This document shows, in pieces, positions 9,660-21,289 of a stretch of DNA of 64,000 nt (the stretch's first letter is position 1; each line of letters begins with the position of its first letter). Below the pieces are notes generated by a model. It saw only the letters and a program-made list of their open reading frames with translations, was not told where the DNA came from and did not search any database. Source of the stretch: Sarocladium kiliense (taxonomy: Eukaryota; Ascomycota; Sordariomycetes; Hypocreales; Sarocladiaceae); contig JAUZTG010000029.1 of NCBI GenBank assembly GCA_030734395.1, forward strand, positions 3,906,001 through 3,970,000. The letters are read 5' to 3'. The translations under genes and the position numbers were made by a program.

Positions 9660-10541
9660 TCAACTCAACTTAGCCATCTTGGCTTCATGAGCTTCTACAG
9701 CACGAATCATTGCCTCCTTCGGGGGTTCCCTTCCAGTCCAAAGACGATACTGATCAAAGGCTTGAGCAAGCAGCACCTCGATACCTGTGACTGTTGTCCA
9801 ACCTTCATGCCTCTGAGCTGCTAAGAGCAGTGGTGTAACCCTCGGTTTGTAAGACATCTCGATGCAAATTCCCTTTTCGCCAAAGATATTCCTGAATTGT
9901 GACTCGACAGTAGTATCCGCGGGTACCGTGCCAATGATGACATCAGGCAGTCGGGGAAGCGTCGCCAGATCATCGAGGACGGTCACGTTGAAAAGAGGTG
10001 CGAATGTCTTCTTCACTTCTTCCGCTTTTGCTTTGGTTCGGTTCTGGATGTACAAGTCTCGCAGACCAGCACGGTGCATAGCATACAAGGCGGCTCGTGA
10101 TGCGCCACCTGCACCGATCACCAACCCAGTCTCAAGATGCTCCGGTCGTGTTCTGGAATAGCTTTCTATCAAGCTGGATAATCCCGACCAGTCGGTGTTG
10201 TCGCCTGTCACCGTTCTCTTGCCATTCTCTCTGCTCACAACGAGGGTGTTGATAGCGCCAATTGCTCTTGCAGTCTCGGTCTGGGTATGGCAATATTTCT
10301 CGGCTTGTAGCTTATGAGGCATGGTAATGCTGGCGCCGCCAAAATTATCGTCCTGGATCAGAGGACCGACTCCGTCGATGCTTGAAGACTCTCGAATGTC
10401 ATATGAATACGGCAGCCCATGATGCTTGAAGCCAGCATTGTGAATAATAGGCGAGACACTGAACGATATGCCGTTGCCAAAAATGTGGAATTGTCTCGGC
10501 GTCACCTGGCCGTCGGGCATGTCAATGGCAGAGGGTGTCAT
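9660..10541 (-). CDS. Shikimate dehydrogenase family, copy 2 (AroE/AROM-like)
   Basis: Single exon, 293 aa from the ATG at 10541. An alternative ATG at 10604 adds 21 residues encoded by an 8-bp tandem repeat, which makes it less likely. FGNGISFSVSPIIHN binds substrate; TMPHK supplies the catalytic lysine (K77) and GDNTDW the aspartate (D117). GLVIGAGGASRAALYA starts the nucleotide fold and YIQNRTKAKAEE has the NRT pattern common in NADP-type AroE. This spelling resembles the dehydrogenase domain of AROM and of QUTR more than copies 1 and 3. Probable role: interconversion of shikimate and 3-dehydroshikimate. It lies between the permease and the dioxygenase. Confidence 0.83.
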   Translation of the reverse strand: MTPSAIDMPDGQVTPRQFHIFGNGISFSVSPIIHNAGFKHHGLPYSYDIRESSSIDGVGPLIQDDNFGGASITMPHKLQAEKYCHTQTETARAIGAINTLVVSRENGKRTVTGDNTDWSGLSSLIESYSRTRPEHLETGLVIGAGGASRAALYAMHRAGLRDLYIQNRTKAKAEEVKKTFAPLFNVTVLDDLATLPRLPDVIIGTVPADTTVESQFRNIFGEKGICIEMSYKPRVTPLLLAAQRHEGWTTVTGIEVLLAQAFDQYRLWTGREPPKEAMIRAVEAHEAKMAKLS

Positions 10542-11076
10542 GATCGTAGGGAGTTGGGTGACTGGGTGACTGGGTGACGGGGTTTGGCTTTGGGGAATTG
10601 TCATAAGATGCGTAACCAAGTCTATGATATTGCTAGCACACTGTTGGGTGAGTATTGACGAGCTGGACTTGCCGCAGAACAGGTGGTAACCCTTGTTCCC
10701 GATACACTCATCGATAATTAGCTGCATCGGCCCTGGCCCGGTCGGCCGGTTAAGACCTTGGCCGACGGGAGACACAGAGTCCCGAAACCGGGACCTGCTC
10801 AGATTTGTTGGGATCAGAAGGCAGCGGCTCGTCCTCGCCTAGTGGCTTGTGATTTTGTTTTGTCATACCAATCGCGGTGTCATAGAGCATGTTGCGTAAT
10901 CGGTTCGGTCAGGCGAATTGCGCTGTCCCATCAGCATGATAGATCCCGCAGCCTCGGCTTCCTGCAGTCTTTATCGACAGAAGAGCATGAACACGAGATC
11001 ACAGAGGCCATTCAACAGCCTCTGTCAATCTTACACTGCTTTGCCTGGGCTCTCTAATCATTATATTGAGCTAATC
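10542..11076. other. Intergenic region with a short tandem repeat
   Basis: 5' side of dehydrogenase copy 2 and 3' side of the dioxygenase. It contains three head-to-tail copies of TGGGTGAC (see repeat entry). No gene seen. Confidence 0.5.
10555..10578 (+). repeat. Three tandem copies of an 8-bp unit
   Basis: TGGGTGAC is repeated three times without interruption just upstream of the chosen start of dehydrogenase copy 2. If translation began at 10604 it would encode a Ser/Pro/Thr-rich stretch. Confidence 0.85.
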
Positions 11077-12141
11077 TTATGCATCCGACGGGACAAGCAG
11101 GCCGTCTACGACCTTGAGCTTGCCGCCCTGCCCATCCGCTACCTCCTGCGCAGCTTTTTCACGAGCCTGTATTGCTTCTTCCTCAGTGATCAATACGAAG
11201 TCATACCTTAAAAGCTTTGTATCGGGCGACACGCCATATTTTTCCGCCAAGCCGTCCGTGTCTCCCACTCGCGCCAAATCGATGATAAGCGATTCTTTGA
11301 CACCGAAAACTGCGTCGGAAGTTTCGAAAGGATCACCTCGTAGATAAAGAGCACTGGGGTGTTAGAAGTTAGCTAATGCGAAATGACTCCCATGCTGATC
11401 GCGGCTGCACACGTACGTGATGAGTCGATCGAAGCCCGGCTTTTTGAACATGAAGTGCATGTGGCTCGGCCGGTAACAGTGTCGCTTGAGCTTCTCTAAA
11501 AGTTTGCCCACGGGCCCGTCATTCGGGATTGGATATGGCACAGGCACGATTGCCTTGAAGAAGATGACTCCATCCTGGTCACTTTCAATAATCGCCCGAC
11601 CGTCAGGCTTGTCGCCTCTATCAGCGTATTGAACGTCGTAGAAACCCTTCGAGTCTGTCTCCCAGACATCAACCGCAACACCAGGAATGGACCGTCCTTG
11701 AGTGTCTTTGATGGTGCAGATCGCGAGCATTGGCTCGCCATCTACATCATTTGAGATTTGATGACCATGCTCCACATGGTGAGCATCAAGAGTGTGGAAA
11801 GGCCCGAGTACTGTGCCTTCGGTGGCATTGGGGACCTTTGGATGATCAATCGAGTCGACAAGAAGCGAAAGTCCCAATACATCTGACAGGAGGACGAATT
11901 CGTGGCGTACATCAGTACTGATTTTGCCAACATCGACGAGGAACTTAATTGTTGCTTCCCACTCTGGTATACTGAGCCGAGTTTCTCTTGCAAAATCGTG
12001 AAGGTGGTTCACAAGGCGTTCAAGAAGGAACTTGAGGCGGGGATCGGGGCATTTTGAGTTGATGGTCTCGACGTTGTCTGTGATGTTATCGGTTGTGAGA
12101 TCCTTCATAGGCGGCACATCTGGGCGCTCGTATTGAACCAT
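11077..12141 (-). CDS. Intradiol ring-cleavage dioxygenase, probable hydroxyquinol 1,2-dioxygenase
   Basis: Exons 11417..12141 and 11077..11353 (63-bp intron, GTACGT..CAG) give 333 aa. The N-terminal helical dimerisation domain (about residues 1-110) precedes the beta-sandwich. Four Fe(III) ligands with the spacing of catechol 1,2-dioxygenases can be placed: Y168 in GFYDVQ, Y203 in PVPYPIP, and H227 and H229 in YRPSHMHF. The splice joins RLIT to ALYLRGDPFETSDAVFGVK. The family opens hydroxyquinol or catechol between the two hydroxyls. The divergent neighbour encodes maleylacetate reductase, the next enzyme after hydroxyquinol cleavage, so the substrate is most likely hydroxyquinol, giving maleylacetate. 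Cytosolic, non-heme iron. Confidence 0.88.
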
Positions 12142-12519
12142 GTTGGGCAGAAAGATGTCCAGTATGCTGTAAAGATCCTATTGATTCACTGGGAACAATT
12201 AGGACAATAATGACCAGATCAGTGGATGCAATACTGACTTCATTGGAGAGTGCTGTCGTATATCCATTGGCTTTTGTTACTTCACCCCGCAGCGGGGAAT
12301 CATTGATATGACTTACAGAGAAGCATGAGACCATAGGCGCTAAAGTTTTAACCGGTGTTTGTCATGTGTTTACCTGCTGTGATGCGTGTGCTGCACGCCA
12401 TGATGGCATGAGAGTGGTATAATAAACATCCCACTCGGCTCAACAGGCGAGGCGGCTATGTAGGCAGTGGTTCAGCGCATCATCCCAGCCCCAATAACCC
12501 TTCATGCCGCGATCGCACA
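12142..12519. other. Divergent promoter, dioxygenase and maleylacetate reductase
   Basis: A 378-bp intergenic space between two divergently transcribed genes of consecutive reactions, so shared regulation is likely. I see no strong full match to the QA-1F palindrome. Confidence 0.5.
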
Positions 12520-13593
12520 ATGGACACCTTTGAGTACCAAGCGAATCCAAGCCGAGTCATCTTTGGCTCCGGCACTATTGCGAAGATTCCGGACGAGCTT
12601 CAAAGACTTGGTCTCAAGAACCCACTCGTCCTTTCAACTCCTCAACAGATCTCCCAAGCCGAAGATGTCAAGAGAATCCTGGGAGGCAAAGTTGCCGCGC
12701 TGTTTGGCGAAGCGACGATGCATACACCTGTGAATATCACGGAGAAGGCATTGGACGTCGCTCGCTCCTCTGGTGCTGACTCTGTTGTATCAATTGGGGG
12801 CGGAAGCACGATCGGCCTCGGCAAGGCTATCAGCTTCAGAACTGGTCTCTACCACCTGACCATCCCAACAACTTATGCTGGTAGCGAGGTGACGCCTATC
12901 CTCGGCGAGACGCAAGACGGTCGGAAAACAACAAAGTCAGATCCTAAAATTCTTCCCGGAACTGTTATATACGATGTCGATCTTACGATGACACTGCCGG
13001 CTGGCCTGACGGCGACGAGTGGCATCAATGCTATTGCACATGCCGTCGAGGCCTTGTATGCCCGCAACGGCAATCCCATAATCAGACTTCTCGCACAAGA
13101 GGGCGTGAAAGCTTTGGCAGAGTCCTTGCCTATCATCAAAGAGCATCCGACCTCCAGCGATGCTCGGTCGAAGGCTCTGTATGGTGCCTGGCTCTGTGGC
13201 ACGTGCCTCGGTAGCGTGGGGATGTCGCTGCATCACAAGCTCTGCCATACTCTTGGTGGGAGCTTCAACCTGCCTCATGCTGAGACCCATACGATTGTAC
13301 TACCCCATGCCCTTGCATATAATGCTCCCAAAGTGCCAGAGGCCATGGCTGCTCTGGCGATCGCCTTGCCGGGCAGCAACGGTGATGCCATCCAGGGACT
13401 GAATCGCCTACTTCGACAGCTGGGTGTGACAAGAGATTTGAAAGCATTTGGAATGAAAGAGGAGAACGTAGCCGAAGCTGCCGAGATTGCTGTCAGCAAC
13501 CCTTACTGGAACCCACGAGAGGTTGAGAAGTCGTCGATACAAGAGCTGATTCGGAGGGCTTGGGCTGGTGAAGAGGCCAGGGCTGATCTATAG
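12520..13593 (+). CDS. Maleylacetate reductase (iron-type alcohol dehydrogenase fold)
   Basis: Single exon, 357 aa, start MDTFEYQANPSRVIFGSGT. The N-terminal nucleotide-binding domain contains SIGGGSTIGLGKAIS (about 90-103), followed by PTTYAGSEVTPILGE, a characteristic maleylacetate reductase motif. The metal-region positions lie around GMSLHHKLCHTLGG and LPHAETHTIVLPHALAYN; no metal use is asserted because this subfamily often lacks it. Reaction: NAD(P)H-dependent reduction of maleylacetate to 3-oxoadipate, which enters the TCA cycle. Its divergent partner makes maleylacetate, so the pair forms a complete hydroxyquinol lower pathway. Confidence 0.9.
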   Translation: MDTFEYQANPSRVIFGSGTIAKIPDELQRLGLKNPLVLSTPQQISQAEDVKRILGGKVAALFGEATMHTPVNITEKALDVARSSGADSVVSIGGGSTIGLGKAISFRTGLYHLTIPTTYAGSEVTPILGETQDGRKTTKSDPKILPGTVIYDVDLTMTLPAGLTATSGINAIAHAVEALYARNGNPIIRLLAQEGVKALAESLPIIKEHPTSSDARSKALYGAWLCGTCLGSVGMSLHHKLCHTLGGSFNLPHAETHTIVLPHALAYNAPKVPEAMAALAIALPGSNGDAIQGLNRLLRQLGVTRDLKAFGMKEENVAEAAEIAVSNPYWNPREVEKSSIQELIRRAWAGEEARADL

Positions 13594-14315
13594 TCCTGCG
13601 TGCGACATTTTGAGTAGTAAATAAGTTCATCTTCTGCCGTTCCTAATCATCGTCTCCTTCTGTGCTTGCGATGCCTTTGGCACACTGGTACAACAGAACA
13701 CGGATACAGCTCAGCAAGGACAAGACAGCGAGTGTCTACATATGCTATGAGTTCGCTGCAACACTCCATCGATGGGAACGAATCTATGTCCAAGTTTGAC
13801 AAGCTCGGGCCCCCAAAAGGTCTTTACAGTGAGAAAACACACTGTACTAGTCACTTCCTCGTAGTCACGAAGGAAAACATTTAGTCCAGAGTGGCGCCCA
13901 TCTGCGGCAAAACCGCTGATTTCATGGTGTACGCGGGAAATCCATTCAATCGGTGTCTGTAAAAGCCCATAAGACGTGAGGGTTTGGAATGCCCCCGCCA
14001 TTGGCCATTTGATCGCTCAAACGACTGCGAACCCATCTATTGCCCGGCCATGGTGGTGCTGTGAACGACGCCTAAAGAATTTGCCGGCCCCTCACAATGC
14101 CCCTCACGAAGCACATTCAGCTGCTTGGCTTCCCCAGAATAAAGATCCCGGGGAAATAGTACCAAGCTGACCAGTCCTGCCAGGTGGCCCGTTCCATACA
14201 GACTCTTCACACGGCATAAACTCTTATCTTCAACAATCTAGTTATTGATCGAGCTTCCTGGTCAAGCCATTTCGCGACTACTCATCCCAAGACTTCGACG
14301 GCAAACTACGAGACG
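13594..14315. other. Intergenic region, promoter of dehydroquinase
   Basis: 722 bp between two same-strand genes. Only short frames without motifs. GATA-like CTTATC occurs shortly before the dehydroquinase start. Confidence 0.5.
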
Positions 14316-14771
14316 ATGAGTCGCAGTATCCTTCTGATCAATGGGCCGAATTTGAACCTTCTCGGGACACGGGAGCCGCATCTTTATGGCAGCACGACTC
14401 TGGACGATGTCGTCGAGTCCGGACGCACACAGTGCTCCGGTCTGGGGGTTCAATTTGACGCATTCCAGTCCAATTGGGAGGGTGCAATCATTGACCGCAT
14501 TCACCAAGCCCGTGGCAATGTCGATGTGATCGTCATCAACCCTGGCGCTTTCACCCACACAAGCGTGGCTATTCGAGATGCTCTTTTGGGTGTCGACATC
14601 CCATTCATCGAGCTGCACGTGACGAACGTGCATTCACGAGAAGCATTTCGCCATCATAGCTACTTTCAGGACAAGGCCACGGCGGTCATTTGCGGCATGG
14701 GGAGCTTCGGATATACGGCAGCCATTGAGTTTGCCGCCAAACACGTGAAGCTTCCGGCGAAGTCATTATAG
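14316..14771 (+). CDS. Type II 3-dehydroquinate dehydratase (catabolic dehydroquinase)
   Basis: Single exon, 151 aa, the usual size of QUTE/QA-2. Family motifs in order: NGPNLNLLGTREPHLYG (substrate-binding loop with the catalytic Arg and Tyr), INPGAFTHTSVAIRDAL, and ELHVTNVHSREAFRHHSY with the catalytic histidine. The C-terminus GFGYTAAIEFA-like segment (positions about 130-143) is also standard. Reaction: anti/trans dehydration of 3-dehydroquinate to 3-dehydroshikimate, second step of quinate catabolism, separate from the biosynthetic type I enzyme within AROM. Confidence 0.94.
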   Translation: MSRSILLINGPNLNLLGTREPHLYGSTTLDDVVESGRTQCSGLGVQFDAFQSNWEGAIIDRIHQARGNVDVIVINPGAFTHTSVAIRDALLGVDIPFIELHVTNVHSREAFRHHSYFQDKATAVICGMGSFGYTAAIEFAAKHVKLPAKSL

Positions 14772-14879
14772 ATACACGAGGAAATCTGTGTCCCTAGGCT
14801 TAAGGATTGTTAACCCGGGGTAGTATTGAAGATACCATAGCCGAAGGACTATGCGACTTGCAAATTGCTCCACTGTACC

Positions 14880-17234
14880 TCAGCCGGGCGCCTCGTGTGG
14901 TCCCATCAAATCCTGAAAGTCAAAGAGTGAACCGTCACGGGATAGACCCAGATGCTGCATGAACTCTTCGGAGAGCGTAGGCCTACGATGTGAGAGTCAG
15001 TAGTGCGACGGAGCGAAGTAGATTGGTCTAGGAGGGTGTCAAACATACCACTCGGAGCTGTCCAGCGAGACAAGCTGGCTAAACAAGCCATCCGGAGTCG
15101 TTTCATTGGCAGACCTTGTCATCGGCTCATCCGCAGGTCTGTCAAGAGCCGGCACAAGGTGCTCTACATTGTGGGGATGGGTTGAGAAAAGAGATGTTGG
15201 TGCCGCGATGAACCCAGACGTTGCAGGGTCGACAGCAGCAGGATCTCCCCCTTCAACCCGACGTATGGTTCCTTCATTAAGTTTCTGTGCGTATTCCCGA
15301 GATGGTGGAGGGTTACCACCGCCATGGTATGTGGATGCCTCAAGTGTATCATCCGGGACCTGCGAACCTAGAGTTGTCGTTAATGCGTTCCCAGCGCTAC
15401 CCGAAGTCCGCATTGATTGCATGTCTTTCTCTGAAGGATCTTGTAAAGTGCCCGCGGCAATCTCCATGTCATTACGGTTGGAATTTCGATAATTGGAAGG
15501 TGGCAAATTGCTCTGGAGTATCTGCCAAAAAATCCCCAGGGTTGGTGGCAACCATGGTGTACTCAAGACCGACTTGTCGCCAATCGCAGAGTTGAGGATG
15601 TCGATGATGTGATTCAAACCTTTGTGAATAGAGTGATGCAAAGGTGTAGACCCAGTAGTAGCCAACGTCTCACTCGAACTACTACGTAGTCTGGAATAGG
15701 CTGCCGCTGAAGCGACCTTTGCTTGTAAAATGTGAGGAGGTTCGTTGGCAAGGGATGTTACCGAAGAAGGCTCCAAGAGGCCAGCATAGCTGTCGCGACC
15801 CGCCAGATACGAAATGAGATCATTAAGCTCTGGCTGCGCATTTGTAGTGTCATCGCCGTACTTTCCGATCGCAGCGGTCATATAGCAGAGGCTGTTGAAC
15901 GTGCTAAGTACTCGACCCGGTCCTACTGGTGGTGCGGTAAGCGTTGATGAGGTGAAGCCTGGCAATGGACGCCATAGCTCCCATTCCTCTGGGCCATCAT
16001 CCGACAGGCATTCGACTTTGGATAAGTCCGATCTTTGAAGATATGGGCGGAATCCGAGCTTGGTAGCCACGAGAGTATCTAGTATGAAGCATCCAAGGAA
16101 GCACCGACGCGCTTCGTCACTGAATGGCTGACCTGGATTCCGAGGCAAGATTCCAATGACGTTAGCTGTGTATACAGCTCTGCCCACCCAGAGCCATGCA
16201 TTCAACCATGAATCACGTCGCATATCCAGGAGTGCGAGAGTCAGGCTGGCGTGAACACAACCTAGATCATAGTGGTTTCGATCCTCGGAGGCGAGGTTCC
16301 GAGCCCGAGCATATATCGAGTCGAATGATGTGGCCGATTGGTTCAGCCCATGACCTTCTCGGGAATTGCACCCGGTGGCCTCCGACTGATAAGAGCTGTA
16401 TGCGAAGACAGCCCAAAGGAGCCTCACTTCACTCATATTTAACGCTTGAGAGCTCGAGCCACTCTCGGCTCGAATCGATAAACTGGCAGTTCGAAACAAG
16501 GTGTACTTGTGAATAATCGGCAGCCAGTTATGCGTTTCTGTAACGTATATATCGATCAATTGAGACCAGTTTGAAGGTAGGGTTGTGACAGAGCGCGGTT
16601 CTTCCTCCGGTAAGCACGCCAATACCGTAGGTTTAGGAGCTGTATCATGTTGGCTTTGCTGGAATTGTGGTGGTATTGACTCTTCCGGCACTGGAGACTG
16701 CGGCGGGAAAGTCGTATCCTCCACTGAAGTGTCCCATGTCTGATAGTCAGAGGAGGATTGTTGAGAGATGTTGTTGAACGCAGAAGTTAACTTCGCATCT
16801 AGACCTTGTATGTACAAGTCTTCATCTTCGACCGCTTCGGTAGAGTCCAGAGAGCTCTGCAAGTCTTCCAAGATAGTGCTCTTGCGCCATGACTCCAGTA
16901 GAGAGCGAATATCCGACTTGCCTCGCTGCCGTGATCGACGTTTGATCGGCGGGCGAGTTTTGTCAAATCTGGTTCCGAGTACTGATGAAACCAACTCTTC
17001 GACCCCGTCAAATGCTTGAAGGATCAGACCGAGAAGTATCTCAAGCGTTCGGACGTACCCGGGTCTCAGTCCGCGCTTTCGGTATGGGTTATAGAAGCAA
17101 GTCCGTGAGGCTCCATTGCACCGCCGACATGAAGGCTGCTCCCCATCACAGCGTTCCTTACGACGTCGACAGGGATCGCAAGCCCTGGAGACGCGAAGCC
17201 GTTTCCTGGACCGGCTGTCATCTACGTCCGACAT
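14880..17234 (-). CDS. Zn2Cys6 transcription activator, QUTA/QA-1F-like
   Basis: Exons 15049..17234 and 14880..14982 (66-bp intron, GTATGT..TAG) give 762 aa. The binuclear zinc cluster has cysteines at 19, 22, 29, 36, 39 and 46 (CDPC, ERC, PSCRRC, TC), followed by YRKRGLRPGYVRTLE. The KRG..GY.RTLE linker is the typical start of the QUTA activator family. The fungal-specific middle homology region is around residues 215-480 (YVTETHNWLPIIHK, then ARRCFLGCFILDTLVA). Ser/Thr/Pro-rich C-terminus, acidic last exon (SEEFMQHL..FDFQDLMG). Role by family: nuclear activator of quinate-utilisation genes. Divergent from the QUTR-like repressor gene, the arrangement of a positive/negative regulator pair. 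Confidence 0.88.
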
Positions 17235-18026
17235 GGCTGGCTGGACCCTAGGAGTGCCAATGAGAAGTGCCGGCTGTAGAGAATTAACGAGAGCTCATCA
17301 GATAAGAGAACGCCAAGCCAACAACTTACCGACTATGATGTTGGTGCATAGCAACCAAGGCTCAACAAAGCCGATTCCAGCGTTGCAATCCCCCCTACGG
17401 TATTGGAACCCAGTTCGAGTGGATTGTCAAATTGAAACAGGGCACGAATCCGGGGTACTGCAACAACGTGCACCTGCAAAGCAAACCAAGACGTTGCGCC
17501 AGCCTCGAATCGTCGTCCTATTGAGCCTGTACGGACAAGGTGTTTGCCGCAGCCGGTACAGTGATCGGATACGCTGATGAGGCAGTGGTACACGGAAATG
17601 GCGATGCTGGAAGGTCCTGGTATCGCTGGAACGGCTTGGCTCGACCGGCTTTATTCTCTGCCGACGGGAAGCTAACAACCCCGCTTGTTCCGTTGATTGG
17701 CTTGTATGCTGGGCGTTCGCCTGGAACAGTTTTTGCCCGCCTAAGCTTGGATCAATGAACAGCCAGACGAGCTAGTGGGCCACCAGATTCCCAGCGTCAG
17801 GCTCGCTGTCGTGATTACCTGTGGCTCATTGACCGTGTTCATCTCATCCCTCTCTCATGCAGCACGCGGGGGCCTACTTGGCACGACGGCACCACGACTA
17901 ACCTAGTGATCAACGAAGCTCCAGAAAAGAGCTCGAGAAATACGATAGTCTCACCGAATACCATGCTCCAGTTCTGGGGCTTGTAACATTTTACATGAGC
18001 GAACCTGGCTGTACAGGACGGTGAAC
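17235..18026. other. Divergent promoter of activator and repressor genes
   Basis: 792 bp between the QUTA-like and QUTR-like starts. No gene seen; frames in it are interrupted and motif-free. Shared control of the regulator pair is inference. Confidence 0.5.
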
Positions 18027-20749
18027 ATGACGGGTGTCTTGTTTGGTGGTCAGGCTCACTCGTCTTCGCCACATACTGCGCCAGCGCCATCTTCTCACAG
18101 TCGAAGCGCCTCAGGTCTTGTCTTACAGAATGATGCCAATGGCCTGGTTCAAAGTGGAAATGCAGCTACCTTTGCCCAAGCTGTCGGCTCATCAGGCCTA
18201 GGCTCAAGCGCAGCATCAACCTCTCAACCCGCAAGTCAGGCAGCTCAGGCCCTGGTCATTCCACGAGATGAGGACGCCTCTATCCTCCTCCTCGGCATCC
18301 GCGGTACTGGCAAGACCAGCCTGGCGCTTCTTGCAGCGAGCTCGATCAACTTCAAACTTGTCGACGCAGATCAGCATTTCTACCATGCGACGGGAATGTC
18401 TCGGGCGGCCTACTTGGCTCGCTGTGGACTGGACGAGTACCGTCGTCATGAGCTAGATCTGATGCGCTCGCTTTTGAAGCAGAATCCCACCCGCTGTATA
18501 ATTGTTTGCGGTCCCGGTTCTGCTGAGGGAACGGGGCAACAGCTCCTCCGAGACCTTGGAAGACAACATCCAATTATTCACGTCATGCGTGACGCCGAGG
18601 ACGTCGCTCGCTACTTGAAAACATCAGATGTGGCTCATGTGGCTAGACTATCCGAGCTGGCGAGCAGAAGTTACAGAGCAGCCTCGAACTATGAGTTCTA
18701 CAATCTCACAGAACCTGCAGAGACCGAAGCTCAGATTTCCTCGCTCGGAGCCCAGCTTCAATCTCATCCCTCCCTTATGCTCAAGAACGTTGAACAAGAC
18801 TTCCTTCGTCTAGTTCACAGTATAAGATGCCAGAGCGCACGGCCTCGAATTCTTCAAGCTCGCAGCATCATATCATTTATCCCACCCGAGTCAAAAAGGT
18901 TCACATATGCCTTAACCCTGCCACTTCAAAGCATATCGGAGATTGCGTTGCGGTTACGAAGTACAGATCTTGCGGTCGATGCGGTGGAAATCGTCATCGA
19001 ACTCGATGAACTTTTGCCTCACGGTCAACTCTTCAATGATGTGACAGCAACTCGCATGACCAAGGACTACTACACGCTTCGCCGCAATGTCCGCCTACCG
19101 ATCATCATCCATGTCTCCCTCCCAAATTCTTGTTGGCTTTCAACGTCTTCATGTCCTCATGGTGATTCCCTATGGTCAACATACCTTGATGTTGTTGGCC
19201 ATGCGCTTCGCCTAGCACCTGAATACCTCACTATCGACCTGCGATGTGAGCCTTCGGCGGCACGCATGCTGATTGCGAACAAAGCTTCTTCAAAAATTAT
19301 CGGACATTTTTATGACCCTGCTCCGGAAGATGGCGCATGGGAATCGCCTTCCAGAATGAATTTGTTGACCATGGCGGCAGAGTGGGATTGCGACCTGGTC
19401 AGGCTGTGTCAGCTTTCTATGTCGCGCGCAGACAATGATGCCGTTCAGAGCTTCCGTTACCGGGCAGGCTTGATGGGATCTCCCGGGATGCCTGTTATCG
19501 CGTATAACGCTGGCTCTGCAGGCAGACAGTCTTGCTTCATGAACCCAACTTTGACGCCGGTCACTCATCACCTAGTCGAAAACGCTTCAACTACTGCAAC
19601 ATCAGCATACCTGCGGCCAATGCTCACATTACAAGAAGCTCAGAACGCTCTGTACAGTTCCTTCGCCCTCGATAGGCTGGTATTTGGCATCTTCGGCAGC
19701 GCAGTCAAGTCTACAATGTCGCCTCCAATGCACAACGCAGCATTTGCGTTCTGCAAGATGCCTCACATTTACGAGATCTATCAGTCCTCGTCGCTCAGTG
19801 ATATTGGACCGATTGTTCAGGATCCAAACTTTGGAGGAGCAAGTATCAGCGCCCCGTTCAAGAAGGAGATATTTTCTGTCCTCCATCATGTGAGTCCTGA
19901 GGCGCAGGCAATTGGAGCTGTCAACACGATCATCCCGCTCCGCTCTGGGGGGCTGGATACCTTGGTCGACCGAAACAAATCCGGCCCTGTCGTGGCGCTA
20001 TTTGGCGACAACACAGACTGGATTGGCTTGCACACGTGCATTCGCCGTAATCTGTCGCCGGCCAATGCTGCCAACGGGCGCAAGACTGCACTGATCCTTG
20101 GAGCTGGTGGTATGGCACAAGCAGCCATCTATTCTGCCGTAAGACTGGGCGTGGATACAATCTTCATTCACAATAGGACACTATCCAAGGCAGAGCAGCT
20201 TGTGAAGCAATTCGATGGCAGAACCTTCTCTATACCAACGGTCAACACGCTGCGAGCCAGCCCAAACACGTCGCCGCTACAATCCGGCACCACGACTCCG
20301 CACACGCAGAAAACGAAAGCTGTCAGGGTACGGGCAATTGCTTCTATCAACGAGCCCTGGCCAGCCGGCTTTGAGTCGCCTACCATCATCGTGTCCTGCA
20401 TCGCCAGGGTCAGCGTGGATGGAGAGCCGAAGGCGGACAACACCTTACCGGATTCCTGGTTCAACAGCCCGACTGGAGGCGTGGCAGTAGAGGTAAAAGA
20501 AAAGAATCCAGAATCTAACATCACCGGGGAACAGTGACTAACATGATTGTCTAGCTCGCTTACGATCCGCTCGAGACGCCTCTGGTGAAGCAGGTTAGGG
20601 CTTTGAGTCATCGCAGATGGATTGTAGTGCACGGTCTACAGGTCCTTCCCGAGCAAGCATATGCGCAGTTTGAACTCTTCACGGGGAGACCGGCTCCGAA
20701 GCGCCTTATGGAAGCACAGATTCTAGAGCATCTCGGAACTGCAGATTGA
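18027..20749 (+). CDS. QUTR/QA-1S-like repressor derived from AROM C-terminal domains
   Basis: Exons 18027..20492 and 20555..20749 (62-bp intron) give 886 aa. After a Ser/Ala-rich leader come three domains in AROM order. Shikimate-kinase-like (about 82-250) with P-loop GIRGTGKTS and VDADQHFYHATG. Type I dehydroquinase-like (about 275-500), where the usual Schiff-base lysine context appears as DLVRLCQ, Arg in place of Lys. Shikimate-dehydrogenase-like (about 555-886) with FGSAVKSTMSPPMHN, SAPFKKE, FGDNTDW and LILGAGGMAQAA. This is the known architecture of the quinate repressor, which binds the QUTA activator instead of acting as an enzyme. The splice restores GGVAVELAYDPLETPL. Loss of the Lys supports a non-catalytic role. 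Confidence 0.9.
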
Positions 20750-21289
20750 GTCTGGTCGTAGACGAGATGATTGGTCATTATGGGAGTTGGTTGAATTGGG
20801 TTTTGTTATCAATCTTCTTAGCAAGCGAGTTTAGCGATATACATCTCTTTCATATGTCTGTGTCCGTTTTCGCAACTGCCCTACCGCAGATCTTGTCTTG
20901 ACTTGACGTCACTATCTATTCCTTGTGCAATTTGGCTCTTTCTTCAATGCCAGCTTCATTTCGAATATGAGTCAGAGAAACGAACCACGTGAATGAGATC
21001 AAAGCGGCTTAGAAATCGAGCCTTATGTTTATCCGCTGTCTCGTGATCTTGTTGGCCATTTGTGGGCCGGCGGCTGCTGGTAGGCATAGACCTTATCCGG
21101 GCTTGGTGCAAGTCGGCGCCTTAACCGTTGCTCGCACAACCCAAGGCCGTTCACACCGACAGCTGTTGACGTCAGTACCAATTGATTCCTGTGAAAGCCT
21201 CAATTATCTGGCTGTCGGGCACCTTCGTCATTTGGACCACATTCACCATCAATCAACATTCACTGCTCGTCAACAAGTCCGATCAGAAA
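20750..21289. other. Intergenic region, promoter of dehydroshikimate dehydratase
   Basis: 540 bp between two same-strand genes. At 21084-21099 it has GGCATAGACCTTATCC, a half match (TTATCC side) to the QA-1F palindrome, about 190 bp before the dehydratase start. Confidence 0.45.

Noticed and set aside
21182..21289. Longer N-terminus for dehydroshikimate dehydratase
   Set aside because: The upstream residues are not part of the TIM-barrel and the ATG at 21290 starts exactly at the conserved fold.
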